Shown piece by piece: positions 39,261 through 51,560 of a DNA stretch of 64,000 bases. The notes under the pieces are model-generated. The model did not search any database. It saw only the letters and a program-made list of their open reading frames with translations, and was not told the origin of the DNA. The stretch spans positions 25,300,635 to 25,364,634 of the forward strand of contig NC_065921.1 of NCBI RefSeq assembly GCF_024586455.1, read 5' to 3'. A program made the translations under genes and the position numbers. The first letter of the stretch is position 1; every line of letters begins with the position of its first letter. This DNA is from Bactrocera neohumeralis. Taxonomy: Eukaryota > Arthropoda > Insecta > Diptera > Tephritidae.

Positions 39261-41017
39261 AAACAAGAAGAAGACTTTACATTTGTACCTACAAATACGA
39301 GCAAAATTTCAATGTTATGATTCTAACTCACGCACTCTTATTATTGTGATCACAACTGTATGCACATATTAGCTCTGCAGATTTTTGCATATGCTTCAAC
39401 TTGATCTCCGGAGATTTTCTGCACCTTATGACACACAAATTTGCTGCTAGACCTTCTGCTTAGCCACAAATGCGTCAAGATTTTTGCAATTGAGTGCATA
39501 CATAGGTTATACACACATGCATATAGAGCTTGCTCAATTTGTGGTAATGGGCATAGCATTTTTCATGCCAATCATTTTTGGTATTATTGGGAAATTTAAT
39601 ATTGTAGTTGCCTTAAATTGACGCATTCCTAAGAAATTAAAGAAGTCTCCTTTTAAAGCAGAAGCATAAAAATGTTGAAAGCTCCTGGCTAATATTTGTT
39701 TGGGATTATTGCACTGAAGAAATATGTACAAAACGACAGAAGTATAGGTATATATGTATGTATAAAAGTTAGTGAGCATTTCAATGGAATTCGTTCAGTG
39801 TGTGATTGTGGTGTAAAAGTTCCAAGCACCAAAGGAAAAACAAATATGTGTGTAAGAGAACCCACAGACTTTCATCCATGCTCTATATGTCTGCATCATC
39901 ATCCCATCGGTCTTATATGGTCGTGCGGTAATTATCACATCTGACTTGACAGTGAATTGTTAAGTAATACTTAGCCATTAATAACTTGAAGCCTGTTGCG
40001 TACACGCTCCTTCGCACCTCCGTAGGGTCGGGACATTCATACAAAATCCGCCCTGCAACACTTGTCCACAAAGGTTGAGGCCAGAGCGTTGAATGACAAC
40101 GTAGCAAATATTGGCACGAAAATTAATTACATTTTCATCATAAAATAAACAGAAAAGGCACAATCACCAATGAAATAATAAAGCGAAAGCAGCGCGCTAT
40201 CCCTCCCAAAAAAAGGCATAAATTAGACAAAATAAAAGTGACCAGAAAATTACATACTTACACACTCAACCGTAACACAAACACTCGACTGCTCTCTTCC
40301 ACAATTGCTGCGGATTCCGTTGTGGTTGTGAAGTCTGCGGCTGTGACTAAAGGAAGAATACAATTTTTATAATACTTAATGACCGAGACAGCAGTTTCCA
40401 TTCTTACGATATATACATACCAATAGCCATAGCTGACGTTCAGTAATGCTTTCAACTATATAGTGACCGACCTTCCGCCCTTCCGTACTTAACGTCCGTA
40501 TCAAATGAAATTTTACAAAAGCTATGCCCGTAATGAGAATGTAGGATCCAGTAGTTATCTTTTGTTCAGAATTGAGCAATGCTGCGATTGCTCAATTTCC
40601 TATAGATGGTTTTGCACACATCTAGGTCTTCAGTTATAATTTTTCATAATGTCAAAGATCTAAAATTAAAATCCAACTATTAAAAATAGTCTGCCTACTT
40701 ATAAATGAGAATATTCTGCAGTAATTCTCAGTTAGTTTAAGAATATCTCAAATTTATTAAAGTTATTTTTTTCACGAGAAGGCAATCAGTTGACTCGTTT
40801 CTATGAGAAAAGTCCAATTGAAGCATTATTGCTTGTAAAATTTATTAATCAATTAACTTGATAGATCATAATTTATCCAAAGACTTCGATCTTTCATTCT
40901 CAACAATACAAGTTAATTTAAGTGGCATATATGGTATAAGTCGCTCCTATCTTGACAATTTGAGAGTCCCATATCTTTTTTATAATTTAATATATTTGTT
41001 TTCGCGGATACTTGACT
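39261..41017. other. Intergenic, no gene recognised
   Basis: No protein gene. Its only gene-like signal is the splice-bounded block at 40262-40346, listed separately. Confidence 0.4.
40262..40346 (-). other. Candidate exon with strong splice sites
   Basis: On the minus strand a pyrimidine-rich acceptor, TATTCTTCCTTTAG, and a consensus donor, T|GTAAGTATG, bound 85 bases. The open frame inside reads TAADFTTTTESAAIVEES, with no family recognised. The phase does not fit the serpin acceptor, so it would have to be a non-coding 5' exon or part of another gene. Confidence 0.3.
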
Positions 41018-41512
41018 ATATTGGGTAGTCGAAAAAGTCTTTTCGTATTTTGTCAATAGATGTCGTTGCAGTCATATATCTCCAGTGCTACCAATCACAT
41101 TGTGTCATACCATATAGTGTTGTAAAGGTGAGATTTTGATCTTGATTTAACCAAAAAAAAAAATCGGGAAAGTTGAAAAAAAAATTAACTGCTGTTCAAC
41201 AATGAGTGAAAATAATGAAGAAATTCGCTATATTTTGAAATTTTTCTATAAAAAAGGAAGAATGCCACGCAAGCCACCAATGAAATTTGTGAAGTTTACG
41301 GAGACGATGCTGTATCAGTTCGTGTAGCATAACAATGGTTTGCTCGCTTCCGTTTTGGAAATTTCGAAATTTCGTTTTACACTGATGAAAGTTTTACATT
41401 GATGGAATAATGTCTATAGCGGAAAAATGGCAAAAAGTGGTCCACCAAAATGGTACATATTTCTTTATTTATAAGTATTAATATAAAAAAAATATTTTTT
41501 CGACTACCTATA
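41018..41512 (+). mobile_element. Mariner deletion derivative (irritans-like)
   Basis: Inverted ends TTGGGTAGTCGAAAAAGTCT and ATATTTTTTCGACTACCTA are flanked by TA. Inside, MSENNEEIRYILKFF begins a transposase N-terminus (..GDDAVSVRVAQQWFARFRFG type), which is cut after about 60 codons and joined to a short 3' piece. About 0.5 kb, non-autonomous. Confidence 0.75.
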
Positions 41513-41585
41513 TTCCACGATTGTAATATGATTGCTGATTTTTCGAAGTCCAAGATAAAATGGCGATTTAATTCAGGCTTACATA

Positions 41586-42690
41586 CTAGACTCGGTTTTC
41601 AACAAGCCTAACAGCATGATGTTTCATATAGCCCTTGCAATGGGATGACTGTTCCTTTCCATTGGAGGTTAAAAGGATATATTCGTCCATATTTTCTTCT
41701 TTTCCATTTAGAACAGCGTGCCAGTCGTTCTTCCTTTTCCCTGTTTGGTGCCAATTGGAGATTCCACGTATAGCCGGGTCCTTCTCCACCTGGTCGTTCC
41801 ATCGGAGTGGATATGTTCCTCTGCTTCTCCCGGCGAGTACTGCTTTGAATACTCTCAGCGCTAGACTGATTTCATCCATTCGGACGACATAACCTAGACA
41901 CCGTACCCGTTGTCTCTTAATTCGCTGAACCATGTCAATGTCGTCGTAAACTCGTATAGCTCAACGTTCCATCGACTGCGGTATTCACCGTTACCAATGC
42001 GCAAAGGACCATAAACCTTCCGCAGAACCTCTCGCTCGAAAACTCGTAACGCAGACTCATCAGATGTTGACATCGTCCATGCCTCTGCACCATATAGCAG
42101 GACGAGATGATGAGTGCCTTGTAGAATTTGGTCTTTGTTCGTCGAGAGAGGACTTTACTTTTCAATTGCCTATTCTGTCCGGAGTAGCACCAGTTAGCAA
42201 GAGTTATTCTGGGTTGGATTTCGAGGCCGACATTGTTGTTGGTGTTAATACTGGTTTCAAGATAAACGGAATTATCTACGACTTTGAATTTATGACTGTC
42301 AACAGTGGCATGGAAGCCACAAATGCGACGACTCTTTGTTTGATGGCAGGAGATAATTCGTCTTGTTTTCGTTCACTACTAGATCCAGCTTCGCTTCTTT
42401 ATCCAAACTGAAGAAAACAGAACTAACAGTGCGGTTGTTATGAGCAATAATATCGATATTAGCGGATTACCTTTTCTATTCAGCTCATCTGCCTGAGTTA
42501 TTTTCTCCAGCAGCAGATTGAAGAAGTCACACCACAGGGAGTCGCCTTGTCTGAAACCTCGTTTGGTATCGAATGGCTCTGAGAAGTCCTTCCCGATCCT
42601 GACGGAGCTTTTGGTATTACATAACGTCAATTTACACAGCCAATGCGGCATTGCGGCGATACCAAATTCGGACAAAATTTTTTTCGAAGT
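41586..42690 (-). mobile_element. LINE remnant with RT and C-terminal region
   Basis: Minus strand: FDTKRGFRQGDSLWCDFFNL (RT active-site neighbourhood) at 42600-42530, then SKVLSRRTKTKFYKALII, FSSERFCGRFMV, IKRQRVRCLGYVVRMDE and GISNWHQTGKRKNDWHAVL. Fullest copy of this LINE in the window, broken by frameshifts. Confidence 0.75.
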
Positions 42691-42807
42691 GAAACGTCAG
42701 ATATGAAGCTTATAAGAAATCGAATAATTGGAACTATTTGAAGTTATTTTAAAAATGTTTATTTTTATTTCACTATTTTACGATTATCAGGTCGGAAAAG
42801 TGATATA

Positions 42808-43308
42808 TTAGGTTGTCAAAAAAGTCTTGCGGTATTTTCGCTAGATGGCGCTGAAAGCGCGTAGTTCTAGTTTTATTCGTCGCATCGGGTCATGCTATAC
42901 CTTTTTGGAAAGCTCATTTCACGCGCTAACACGTGTTTGATTGAGTATCGTTTCTTTTAAGTCGTTCGTGAGTTATAGCGTCGCAAACATGGAGCAAAAT
43001 AAAGAGAAAATACGGCATATTTTACAGGACTACTACGATAAAGGCAAAAATGCATCTCAAGCCGCCAATAAAATTTGTGCAGTTTATGGACCCGATACAG
43101 TTTCCATTTCCACCGCACAACGTGGTTTTTCGTTCTGGCGTAGAGGTGGTCGAAGATGCGCCACGCTCCGGTAGGCCTGTCGTCGAAAATTGCGATAAAA
43201 TCGCTGAATTCGTCGAAAGAGACCGGCATCATCGAAAATGCATTTCAATTTCAATAAAAAAAAAAAAAAATTCAATAAAAATACAGCAAGACTTTTTTGA
43301 CAACCCAA
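42808..43308 (+). mobile_element. Mariner deletion derivative, second type
   Basis: Ends AGGTTGTCAAAAAAGTCTTG and CAAGACTTTTTTGACAACC are inverted repeats flanked by TA. ATG at 42989 opens MEQNKEKIRHILQDYYDKGK, NASQAANKICAVYGPDTVSI and, after one frameshift, VEDAPRSGRPVVENCDKI, a mariner paired-like DNA-binding domain. The catalytic domain is missing. The coding part is well preserved. Confidence 0.8.
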
Positions 43309-45244
43309 TATTTCGAGGATATAAAACAAGCGCCTAAATGTAAGCAACCGGTTTTTGTGGTTAGTTACCGTGATTTGTTTGAATTTTATTTTACGTGTTC
43401 TTCAGAAGGTGAGCTTTAGTGGTGTCATATTCAACTCTAATTTATTTACTTTCTTTTTTAGTTTTATCGAAAACAAACTAGTATTCTCAGTTTTTTTTTT
43501 ATTCTCAGTTTTCGGTTGGGAATTTTTCAATATCCCTTTGTTTCAAGTTTCTAACGATTTGAATGTATCGTTTTTGTCGATGAAACTTTAGTTTCCCCAT
43601 TATTTTAAATCTAAACATTCCCATTATTGTGTGTAGTTTGGTTTTGCGCCAAAAATTTTAATAAACATTTCTTACCGTAAGCTCCGATTTCTTGCAGTTA
43701 CGGTAAAAAGAAATTCAGGGAAAACTTTCAAAGCGTACTATGGCGCATGTGCAATGAAAAGTACCCCTCATTCATTATTATGAGAGACCTACACTTGTTC
43801 ACTACGTGCCCCAACTGGAGAAATGAACCCTTCAACAAAGCTTTTGTGTTTCTTCGAACATATGCATATGTGAAACAGCTTTCTCTATAGCAAACCAAGT
43901 TACCTGTTGGCTTTCTAAGCAAGAAAAAAACGAAGGAAAAAGCCAAATACATATTGTTGCATGCAACATGTTGCAAGCAAACTTGTTGTGTTTTAAATGT
44001 AACAATTTATCTAATGCGAGCATATAATAATGGTACCGTGTGTTTGACGAGCAAGTCCGTTTGTATGGGTATTACAAACTTTGTTGTTGTTGTTGTAGGT
44101 CGCGAATATCCTCGCCGGCTTTCAGGCTTGAAAAAAGAAAACTAAACAAGCTGACACATTCGCAATGCTACTAGTTTCGCAGTAAGCAACAATGTGTACG
44201 TTTGCCGGAAGCGGAAATCAGCCATTAAATGGTGGAAATTTTAGAAACATAAGTTAAAAATATAAACAGAAAATATTGCATTTACCCAAACAGTTTTAAA
44301 GTGAAAAACGGCTGTTAAAGAGCTTGTTTTTCTAGATATATGTATGTATGTATATATAAGTGGGTAATGGTGAATGTTTTTTTTTGATTTTTCAAAATCG
44401 TTAAAAAACATAGTTTTGAATTTCAAAACTTTTTTTCAATTTTTTTTTAGAATTTTTTTTTTTCAAAAATATTTATTTTTCAAAATAAATTTGTTTTTTG
44501 ATTTTTCGAAATATTTTTGAAAAAAAAAAAATTTCGATTAATTTTGTTAATTTTTTTTTGCAATTTTTTAAGAAGTAATTTTATTTTTTTTTTTTCAAAA
44601 GAGGAGAAAATATGTTTTTTTTTAATTTACATATTTTTTATAAATAAAGCCTTTTTTGTGAAAATAAACAACAACAATGTGTGCAAACTATCTGTCTGTT
44701 AAACAGTATTGTATTTGAATATCAAATCATTGATTCAACTGTATTTGCAGTACAAGGAAATTAGTGAAATGTGAATATTTCCGATGTGCAGCAATAAATG
44801 CTAATGACACTGCGCCGCAAAGGACAAGCGCCGACCTACTCACGCTCAGTGCTACTGTCCACTGAATGCTGATGTTTGCATTTGCCTCTGTTTGCGGTCT
44901 CTTTAAGCCCTACTTAGATCTTATTATTATTCTTGTTGTCCGCTGTTGCCTATATTTAGGCGCTAACAGTGGTTTATTAGGGTAAAATGGCACGTGCACG
45001 GCCCATAAGCATAAATTGCATACATATACATATACGTCTGTATATACATAAGTCCGTGTGGTCAACGATATTTAACGAGTTTTTCGGACATGGCAAACAA
45101 AGCATTTTGACTTAAAACATTTTATTAAGTATAAATTTCAGTCATATATATTGCGACAAAAAAGCACCCGGAAATTGTAATTGAATTCTCCTGATAAATG
45201 ATATTTAAAAAAAAAATGTATGTGTGTTGAAGACCTGCCTCGTT
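43309..45244. other. Intergenic, AT-rich
   Basis: No gene. 44380-44640 consists of long T and A runs. Hydrophobic short frames there come from low complexity. Confidence 0.4.
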
Positions 45245-45960
45245 CTTAACGACCTTCGATTTCCTCAACTGATGAAATATTAAAAAGTAAAGGATATGGT
45301 GCTTGAAAATCGTCAGGCAAGTGCTGGCGAAATAGCAAGAGAGCTCGACATCTCTTTCGAATCCGTTCGAATGATTTTGGTGGATATTTTGGGAATGAAA
45401 CGCGTACTTGCTCGCCTCGTCTCGATAAAGCTGATTTTTTTTCAAAAAGTGTACGGAAAACAAGTCTCTTTGGACATGCTTGATCGAGCGAATTCCGATC
45501 CCACATTCATTGAAAGCATTATAACTGCCGATGAGACGTGTATCTATGAGTCTGACATTCAAACAAATTCAACAATGATAGAAATGGAGGGAAAATAGGA
45601 GCTGAAACCAAAAAAACCACCCCAAAGCTGCTCAAAAATCAAGCTGATGCTCATTGTTTTGTTCGTTATTCATGGATTTTATACGATGATAAAGTACTAT
45701 CGTATAGAGCCACGATTGTGACCGAATAAATAATATCGATTAACCATCATTTTCACCAGATTTGGTTCCGTGTGATTTTTTGTCGTTCCCAAAACTGAAA
45801 TTGCCGCTTCGTGGAAACTGCTTTCTGTCGGTCGAAATTCGCTGAAGGAGCTAAAGGCCATCGCAAAAATTGCTTAAGGAAAGTGTTTAGAGGACTGAAA
45901 AAATTATTGGCATAAGTTTATTACATCTGGTGGGTATTACTCTGAAGGCGACAGCATAAA
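45245..45960 (+). mobile_element. Mariner transposase remnant (mellifera-like)
   Basis: Plus-strand frame NRQASAGEIARELDISFESV, LGMKRVLARLV and DMLDRANSDPTFIESIITAD followed by ETCIYESD (first catalytic Asp). After a gap, SPDLVPCDFLSFPKLK (third Asp), ELKAIAKIA and GDSINID at the C-terminus. The centre is deleted and there are frameshifts. Confidence 0.8.
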
Positions 45961-46900
45961 TATTGATGCATAATGAAATATTTTGCGTTTTATTTACAAT
46001 TTTCAAGTACATTTTTGCACAATTGCTGATTTAAATTTATTATAATAACACATTTTGGGTAAATTAATTTTCTTTACGACTAACTCCAGTCTTAGAACGG
46101 AAGTTAAGTGCCAGTAAATGCAGTTATAAGTTCCTAAACTCTGCAGTATTCTTCCAGCGAAGCATTCTGTATCTTTTTATGTTCAACTCCCACCACTTGT
46201 GTATTGGTGCGTTCATTTGTCTCGCAAATATTGTTTTTTCCATTTTGTTTTGTTGTGATTTTGCTTTTCTTTTTCACCTTCCTCTTTGTTTCCTTTTTTC
46301 ACATTGATGAATTTGAATTTTTATAGCTTTTTTTATTTTACTGTGCGCAATTCATCAATCATCAGCGTAGACGTTAATGGACTATTGTCGGGGAAATACA
46401 CACACACACGCATAAAAATATAGCAGTAAAATGCACATATTTTCTACCTCTTCCGGAAATTTCAAAGCGAATTTTAATAATATTGCTGTGCGTGTTTTAA
46501 AGCTGCGTATCTTCGTTGAACTCGAAATCTTACCGGTTCTCCATAGTGCATCCATTAAAAAATACCGCCTTCTTTATTAGCAACAATCATTATGTGTAAT
46601 CTATACACATTTAGCAGATTCTTATACACGTATAACTTTAATACTGTGAATATATTAGTAACGAATAAAGGTGAAAACGTAATTGCCGGTATAAGAATTT
46701 CAATGACTGGTTAAATTATTTTAAAAGGTCGATCCTAAACAGGATCTTACTTGAACAGCTTAGCGCACCGGTCCGTTGTGGTACTTATAAACTCTTATAT
46801 ACTAGGTAAAAAGACCCTTAAAGATCGACAGAACGCGTTAAGCCTATTACAAATTTTTTGAGGCGACTAGTATCAGTTTCTGCTATGCTTTCTGGTTCGC
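45961..46900. other. Intergenic, nothing recognised
   Basis: Unique-looking AT-rich DNA without supported features. Confidence 0.4.
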
Positions 46901-48065
46901 CGAAGGTAAGATTATCAAGATGTTTTTATCACAGTCTTGTAAAGGCTGGACAATGACAATTTTGACAACTAGCGTTCAACAGTGTCTAGTAGGAACTCCT
47001 ATGGTTGTGGCAAGATAAACTTTGCTCAGTACAAGTAGTTCAGTAGATCTCTTGCATTCTACTCTAGGCAAGGAAGATCTCTCAGTCTCGTAGGAATTAA
47101 TAGTCGACCGGCGTCTGTTAAGCTGTCAATTCTGCCTGAAAGAACATAATACATCCGGTGGCCTAAAGCTAAGACTGACAGAGAGTTCTCTGTAGAAAAC
47201 TCCGCCTTCTCCTCATCCTTTCTAGCTTCGATTTCACAGTGAAAAATTCACTGCGCCTCTTTTCCAACGACTTCGCCCCATCCACATCTCTCTCGTCGGT
47301 ATGTGAGAAGAGAAAAAACCAACCCGAGTGACCTCTGCGACGCAGTGTTCCAAGATTTCAGGATTGCAATTAAAGGCGGAAAGAAACTCGGCATGTCTTT
47401 GTTCGGAGCCCTTCCTATAACAACGTTCTTTGAATCTTAGAGCACACTTCGCAGTAATACACCAACCGGCAATGACCACGGAGCTGACCGACATGACAAT
47501 GACAATAAGTGCTCTTGTTGGTGTAGTCGCTAGTGCACCGGAGATGCCAATGAGAGCTGAAGCTCTAGCTTTTTAGCAAATGTAGCCCGTTCGAGCGTTC
47601 TCCACCAGACGAATATATCAAAAATATAAATAGCTTGACTACGGTTTCTTAGAGCCAAACCACTACCTTTAGTGAGAGTCTCCACCTATTTTCTATAGCT
47701 TATCGGCAACCATGTCAGGCAACCGATGCCTTCCTTACTCTCTCCTCAATATTTTGCCACCATGAAAGCTTCCTGTCAAGGATAAGCCCTAGGTATTTCA
47801 CCTTATCAACAGGATGAAGCCGTTAACTCCCGCAAAAGGGGACAGGAACATTGGGAATCCTATACCTGCTAGTAACTAACACCATTTAAGTATTACTTGG
47901 GTTGATGGCTAAGCAGCTTCTATTCGCCTAGTTGGATACCTCGTTGAGGTGCTCTGCTACGACCGTTCTTTTGCCAAGAACACTAAACCTCATATTTATG
48001 GGGCTTGAGGTTCGATTCCACATCAAAATATACTGCCTCCAGCTGCTTGCAATAAATTACAGCAT
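46900..48065 (-). mobile_element. Jockey-type LINE remnant (RT end to tail)
   Basis: The minus strand reads KVKYLGLILDRKLSWWQNIE then ERVRKASVA (RT thumb) near 47800-47715. GISGALATTPTRALIVIV follows at 47560-47500, and ELLVLSKVYLATTIGVPTRH, the pre-knuckle block, lies at about 47050-46980. Frames are broken throughout. Confidence 0.7.
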
Positions 48066-48677
48066 ATGCTGCCTTCAACCATCACACCGGTGTCCAGCAA
48101 TCCGACATACTAAAGCATGAAGAAAGGGTTTTGAAGAAGAGGTAATATGTTGTCATATATCATAGACATACAACGTACACACATAAAACCGCTCATATTT
48201 ACATATTACGTATTGGCTTAGCCGAGAAGGCAACCTAATCGCTTTTGTATGTAAATAGCTGTTGCCGCGACTATTTCGCCGTTACATTGAGGGTTTTGTC
48301 CACACAACTCACACACAGATGAAATCTTTTTAGCTCTAACACACGAAGGAACGGAAATGTGCTTGCTCTGCAGCTAAACGTCATCATTTTCTGTTTTCTT
48401 CTTGCTAGCCATAAGCTCCTGCCAAACGTTTGCATAACCCGAAGCCACATATCATTGTTAGCGTTGAGATAGTTTTGGTTGCTTCAATTAATATTAATAT
48501 CATCATTCTGAGTGCAATCATCTCTTTGATAAGTAAATTATTTTTCTGTTATCCCTACAGATTGTTATACAACTGGCACTGTCAATGTTTGTTCATTGCC
48601 TTAATAAAAATCGTAAAGAGAACTAAATATAGTATATATATTTGCATGATTATATTTCTGCCCTGTCGGAATGACAG
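48066..48677. other. Intergenic, nothing recognised
   Basis: No supported feature; an 84-codon plus frame at 48430 is AT-rich and without motif. Confidence 0.35.
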
Positions 48678-49340
48678 AACCTGAACAGGTATATTAAATT
48701 TGTCACGATGTTTGTAACACCCAGAAAGAAATAAATAATATATATTTAAATGATCAGTATGTTGAGCTGAGTCGATTTAACCATGTTCGTCTGTCTGTCT
48801 GTCCGTCCGTCTGTCTGTATATATACGAACTAGTCCCTCAGTTTTTAAGATATCGTTATGAAATTTTGCAAACGTCATTTTTCTTCAAGAAGCGCTCATT
48901 TGTCGGAACGGCTATATCGAATATATATAACATTTAGCTGCCATATAAACTGAAGGATCGGAATCAAGTTCTTGTATGGAAAACTTTCACATTTGACAAT
49001 GTATCTTCACCAAATTTCGTATGGATTATTTTCTAAGGCAACAATGTAATCTCTGAAGAAATTGGTCAGATCGGTTAACTATATCATATAGCTACCATAC
49101 AAACTGAACGATCGGAATCAAGTTCTTGTATGGAAAACTTTCACATTTGACAATGTATCTTCACCAAATTTGGTATAGATTATTTTCCAAGGCAACAATG
49201 TAATCTCCGAAAAAATTGTTCAGATCGGATGACTATAGCATATAGTTTCCATACAAACTGAACACATAGTTACTAAAAGAAATGAACCTGTGAAGAGTTT
49301 ATAGCTTCGGTGCAGCCGAAGTTAACGTTTTTTCTTGTTT
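48678..49340 (+). repeat. TATACCCT-family interspersed repeat
   Basis: Begins ACCTGAACAGGTATATTAAA, contains TTGAGCTGAGTCGATTTA and (GTCTGTCC)n, two tandem modules around ATACAAACTGAACGATCGGA, and ends GCAGCCGAAGTTAACG plus TTTTTTCTTG. Best intact copy after 24161-24960. Confidence 0.75.
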
Positions 49341-50329
49341 TTACATAATTTTAGACTTTTCTATAGAAATTAGGTTGATAGTTTACCAAAAAAAAACTGA
49401 GTGTAAATGTCAAACAAAGATGTTTATTTTGACAGCAGATTTAAGAGCTACCGCTCAACGAAAATCATTGGAAAAACATCCTATACTAGAAAGAGATAGT
49501 GTAAGAAATTTACTGAAAACTCATTTACAATTCATGACTCCCTTGTGCATTTAACACTTAGTAAATGGAAGTCAAATAACTTCGATTACCCCAAACTGCC
49601 AAAAAAATGGTGAATTTGTGTTTGCGCTGAAATAGAAATTTCTCTCAACTACCACCAGTTCCAATTTTCCTACAAGGTAGCCTTATCTACATTGTTGTTA
49701 TATTGCTTGTGGACACATTTGGTTATCGGCTTAGTTTTATTGGCTCAAAGTAATATTGAATTCATGAATTTAAATTGGATAAAATCTGAAAAGTGACATT
49801 CTTTCGTGGCTGTTTCCATGGTTTATTCACATTTTTGTGGCTCATATCCTCACAAGAATTTTTGGAGAGACCACTTATTTTATTAAAATGTCTGCAAACA
49901 CAACCGTTATAAAGATTCCAACACATTATTTTGACAAATTTTTGTTTATTTATGTATAGTATATGTATATTTTAATTATCTCCAGTGCTGTTTTTGAAAA
50001 GCTTCTTTAAGCATAAGTCAAAGGTTGATTGAAGTGATGGCAGTAACTATTTATACACATTGGCAACGCCATGTCACTTGCCAAGATGTTGGCTTTTTAT
50101 TCAAGTTAATACAGCGTGTGTTTTATACCAAACTTTAGAGAGTGGTTAATAGTTAATACTACATACATAGTGGGTCCAACTATACGAAATACTCAAATTT
50201 CAAGAGATATGATTAGCATTATTTGGAAAATGCTCATTTAGAATTAACTGTTTCATTACGCTTAAATTCATTAGATTTTTTTTCAATCTCCATATGTAAA
50301 AAAGAGAGAGATTCTAGCTCTTGACTGAT
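49341..50329. other. Intergenic, nothing recognised
   Basis: No supported feature. Confidence 0.35.
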
Positions 50330-50860
50330 ATCCACACCGTACTGAAATTATAGAGGGAACACTTCTCCAGCCTGCTGAATGGCAAAGAAAACATAAAACC
50401 AGGAGGTGGTGAACCCGATTCCCCAAACGATGACGATGGAACAGACGTTTCATGGCCCGACCATGAAGAAGTTTAAATAGCAATCACCCGTCTGAAGAAC
50501 AACAAACGAGGCGGGGGGCGATGGATTGCCAGTCCAGCTATTCAAGTACGGCCAACGATTCGAATATAAGTGTGTAGTATCCAATCTACAAAAATAGACC
50601 ACAAAATATGCTCCACCTACAAGCCCGCTCAACATCGCTTATAACATTCTATCGAGAGTATTGTGTGAAAGATTAAAGGTCACCGTCAACAAACTGAGGC
50701 TTCAGGTCTGAAAAATAAATAACTGACCAGTTATTCACCAGATGCCAAATCTTGCAAAAGACTCGTGAAAGGAAGATCGACACACGCCACCTCTTCGTCG
50801 CTGGCTAGGTCATGTCGTCCGAATGGATGAAAACCCTGCAGCTCTGTAAATATTTCCCTT
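50330..50860 (+). mobile_element. LINE remnant with internal deletion
   Basis: Plus strand: VSWPDHEEV, ITRLKNNKRGGG, SPLNIAYNILSRVLCERLKV (N-terminal RT blocks) and QILQKTRERKIDTRHLFV. This runs directly into RWLGHVVRMDENPAAL from the far C-terminal end. Roughly the middle of ORF2 was lost at about 50805. Confidence 0.7.
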
Positions 50861-50939
50861 GTGCAATAGAATTATAAAAGTGTTGTGGATGCCATCCCAA
50901 AAGAATTGATGCGACTTGGCAGCTAAGAATGAATCAAGC

Positions 50940-51560
50940 TAAATTTTAATACCCTGACTTTTGATGTGAGCTGTGTTCCAGTGAAGGCGTTCTGTATCGA
51001 CCGGAACAAACGATAGACATATCGGGCAAGGTCTGGACTTGGCTTTTCAGTTAGCTGGTTTCCAAATAGTTTTTAATAAATCTTGTACTCGTAACATGAG
51101 GCCGACCGTTGATTAAAAATTATTGCCTCGTGTCTAGTCGCGAATTCCGAGCGCCTGTCAACAATCGCTCGCTTCAATTTGATGCCTTGTTGTCGGTATG
51201 ATTTCCCTATAACGGCTTAAACAGGAGTTAGAAGCTCGTCTTCCAATGTCTCATGGCTTCAATTAAATTTTCTTTGTTTTTGAAAGTATCCGGCTACTTT
51301 AAGACGTTTTGAAATGTTTCTCTGAGTGACTGCTAAAGGAGCTCAGTTTATATTTAGCAACAATATTCAACGAGCAGTGCCTCCAGTTTTTAATCTTCAC
51401 ACTTTTTGGCCGCCCGGGACGTTCTTCGTCTTTCAAGCCGAAATCACAACTCTTGAATCGTGCAAACCACCTTTGACACATTCGCTCAACTACAGCATGT
51501 TCACCATAAACTTCCACCAAATTACAATCATTTTTGGTTGAGGTTATCTTCATTTGAAAG
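50940..51560 (-). mobile_element. Mariner transposase remnant
   Basis: Minus strand: LVEVYGEHAVVERMCQRWF and KDEERPGRPKSVKIK (N-terminal domain) at 51520-51380. RSEFATRHEAIIFNQRSA follows at about 51160, and FRSIQNAFTGTQL at the C-terminal end near 50980. The first catalytic region is deleted. Confidence 0.75.

Noticed and set aside
45125..45562. 145-codon minus-strand frame
   Set aside because: Antisense shadow of the mariner transposase read on the plus strand.
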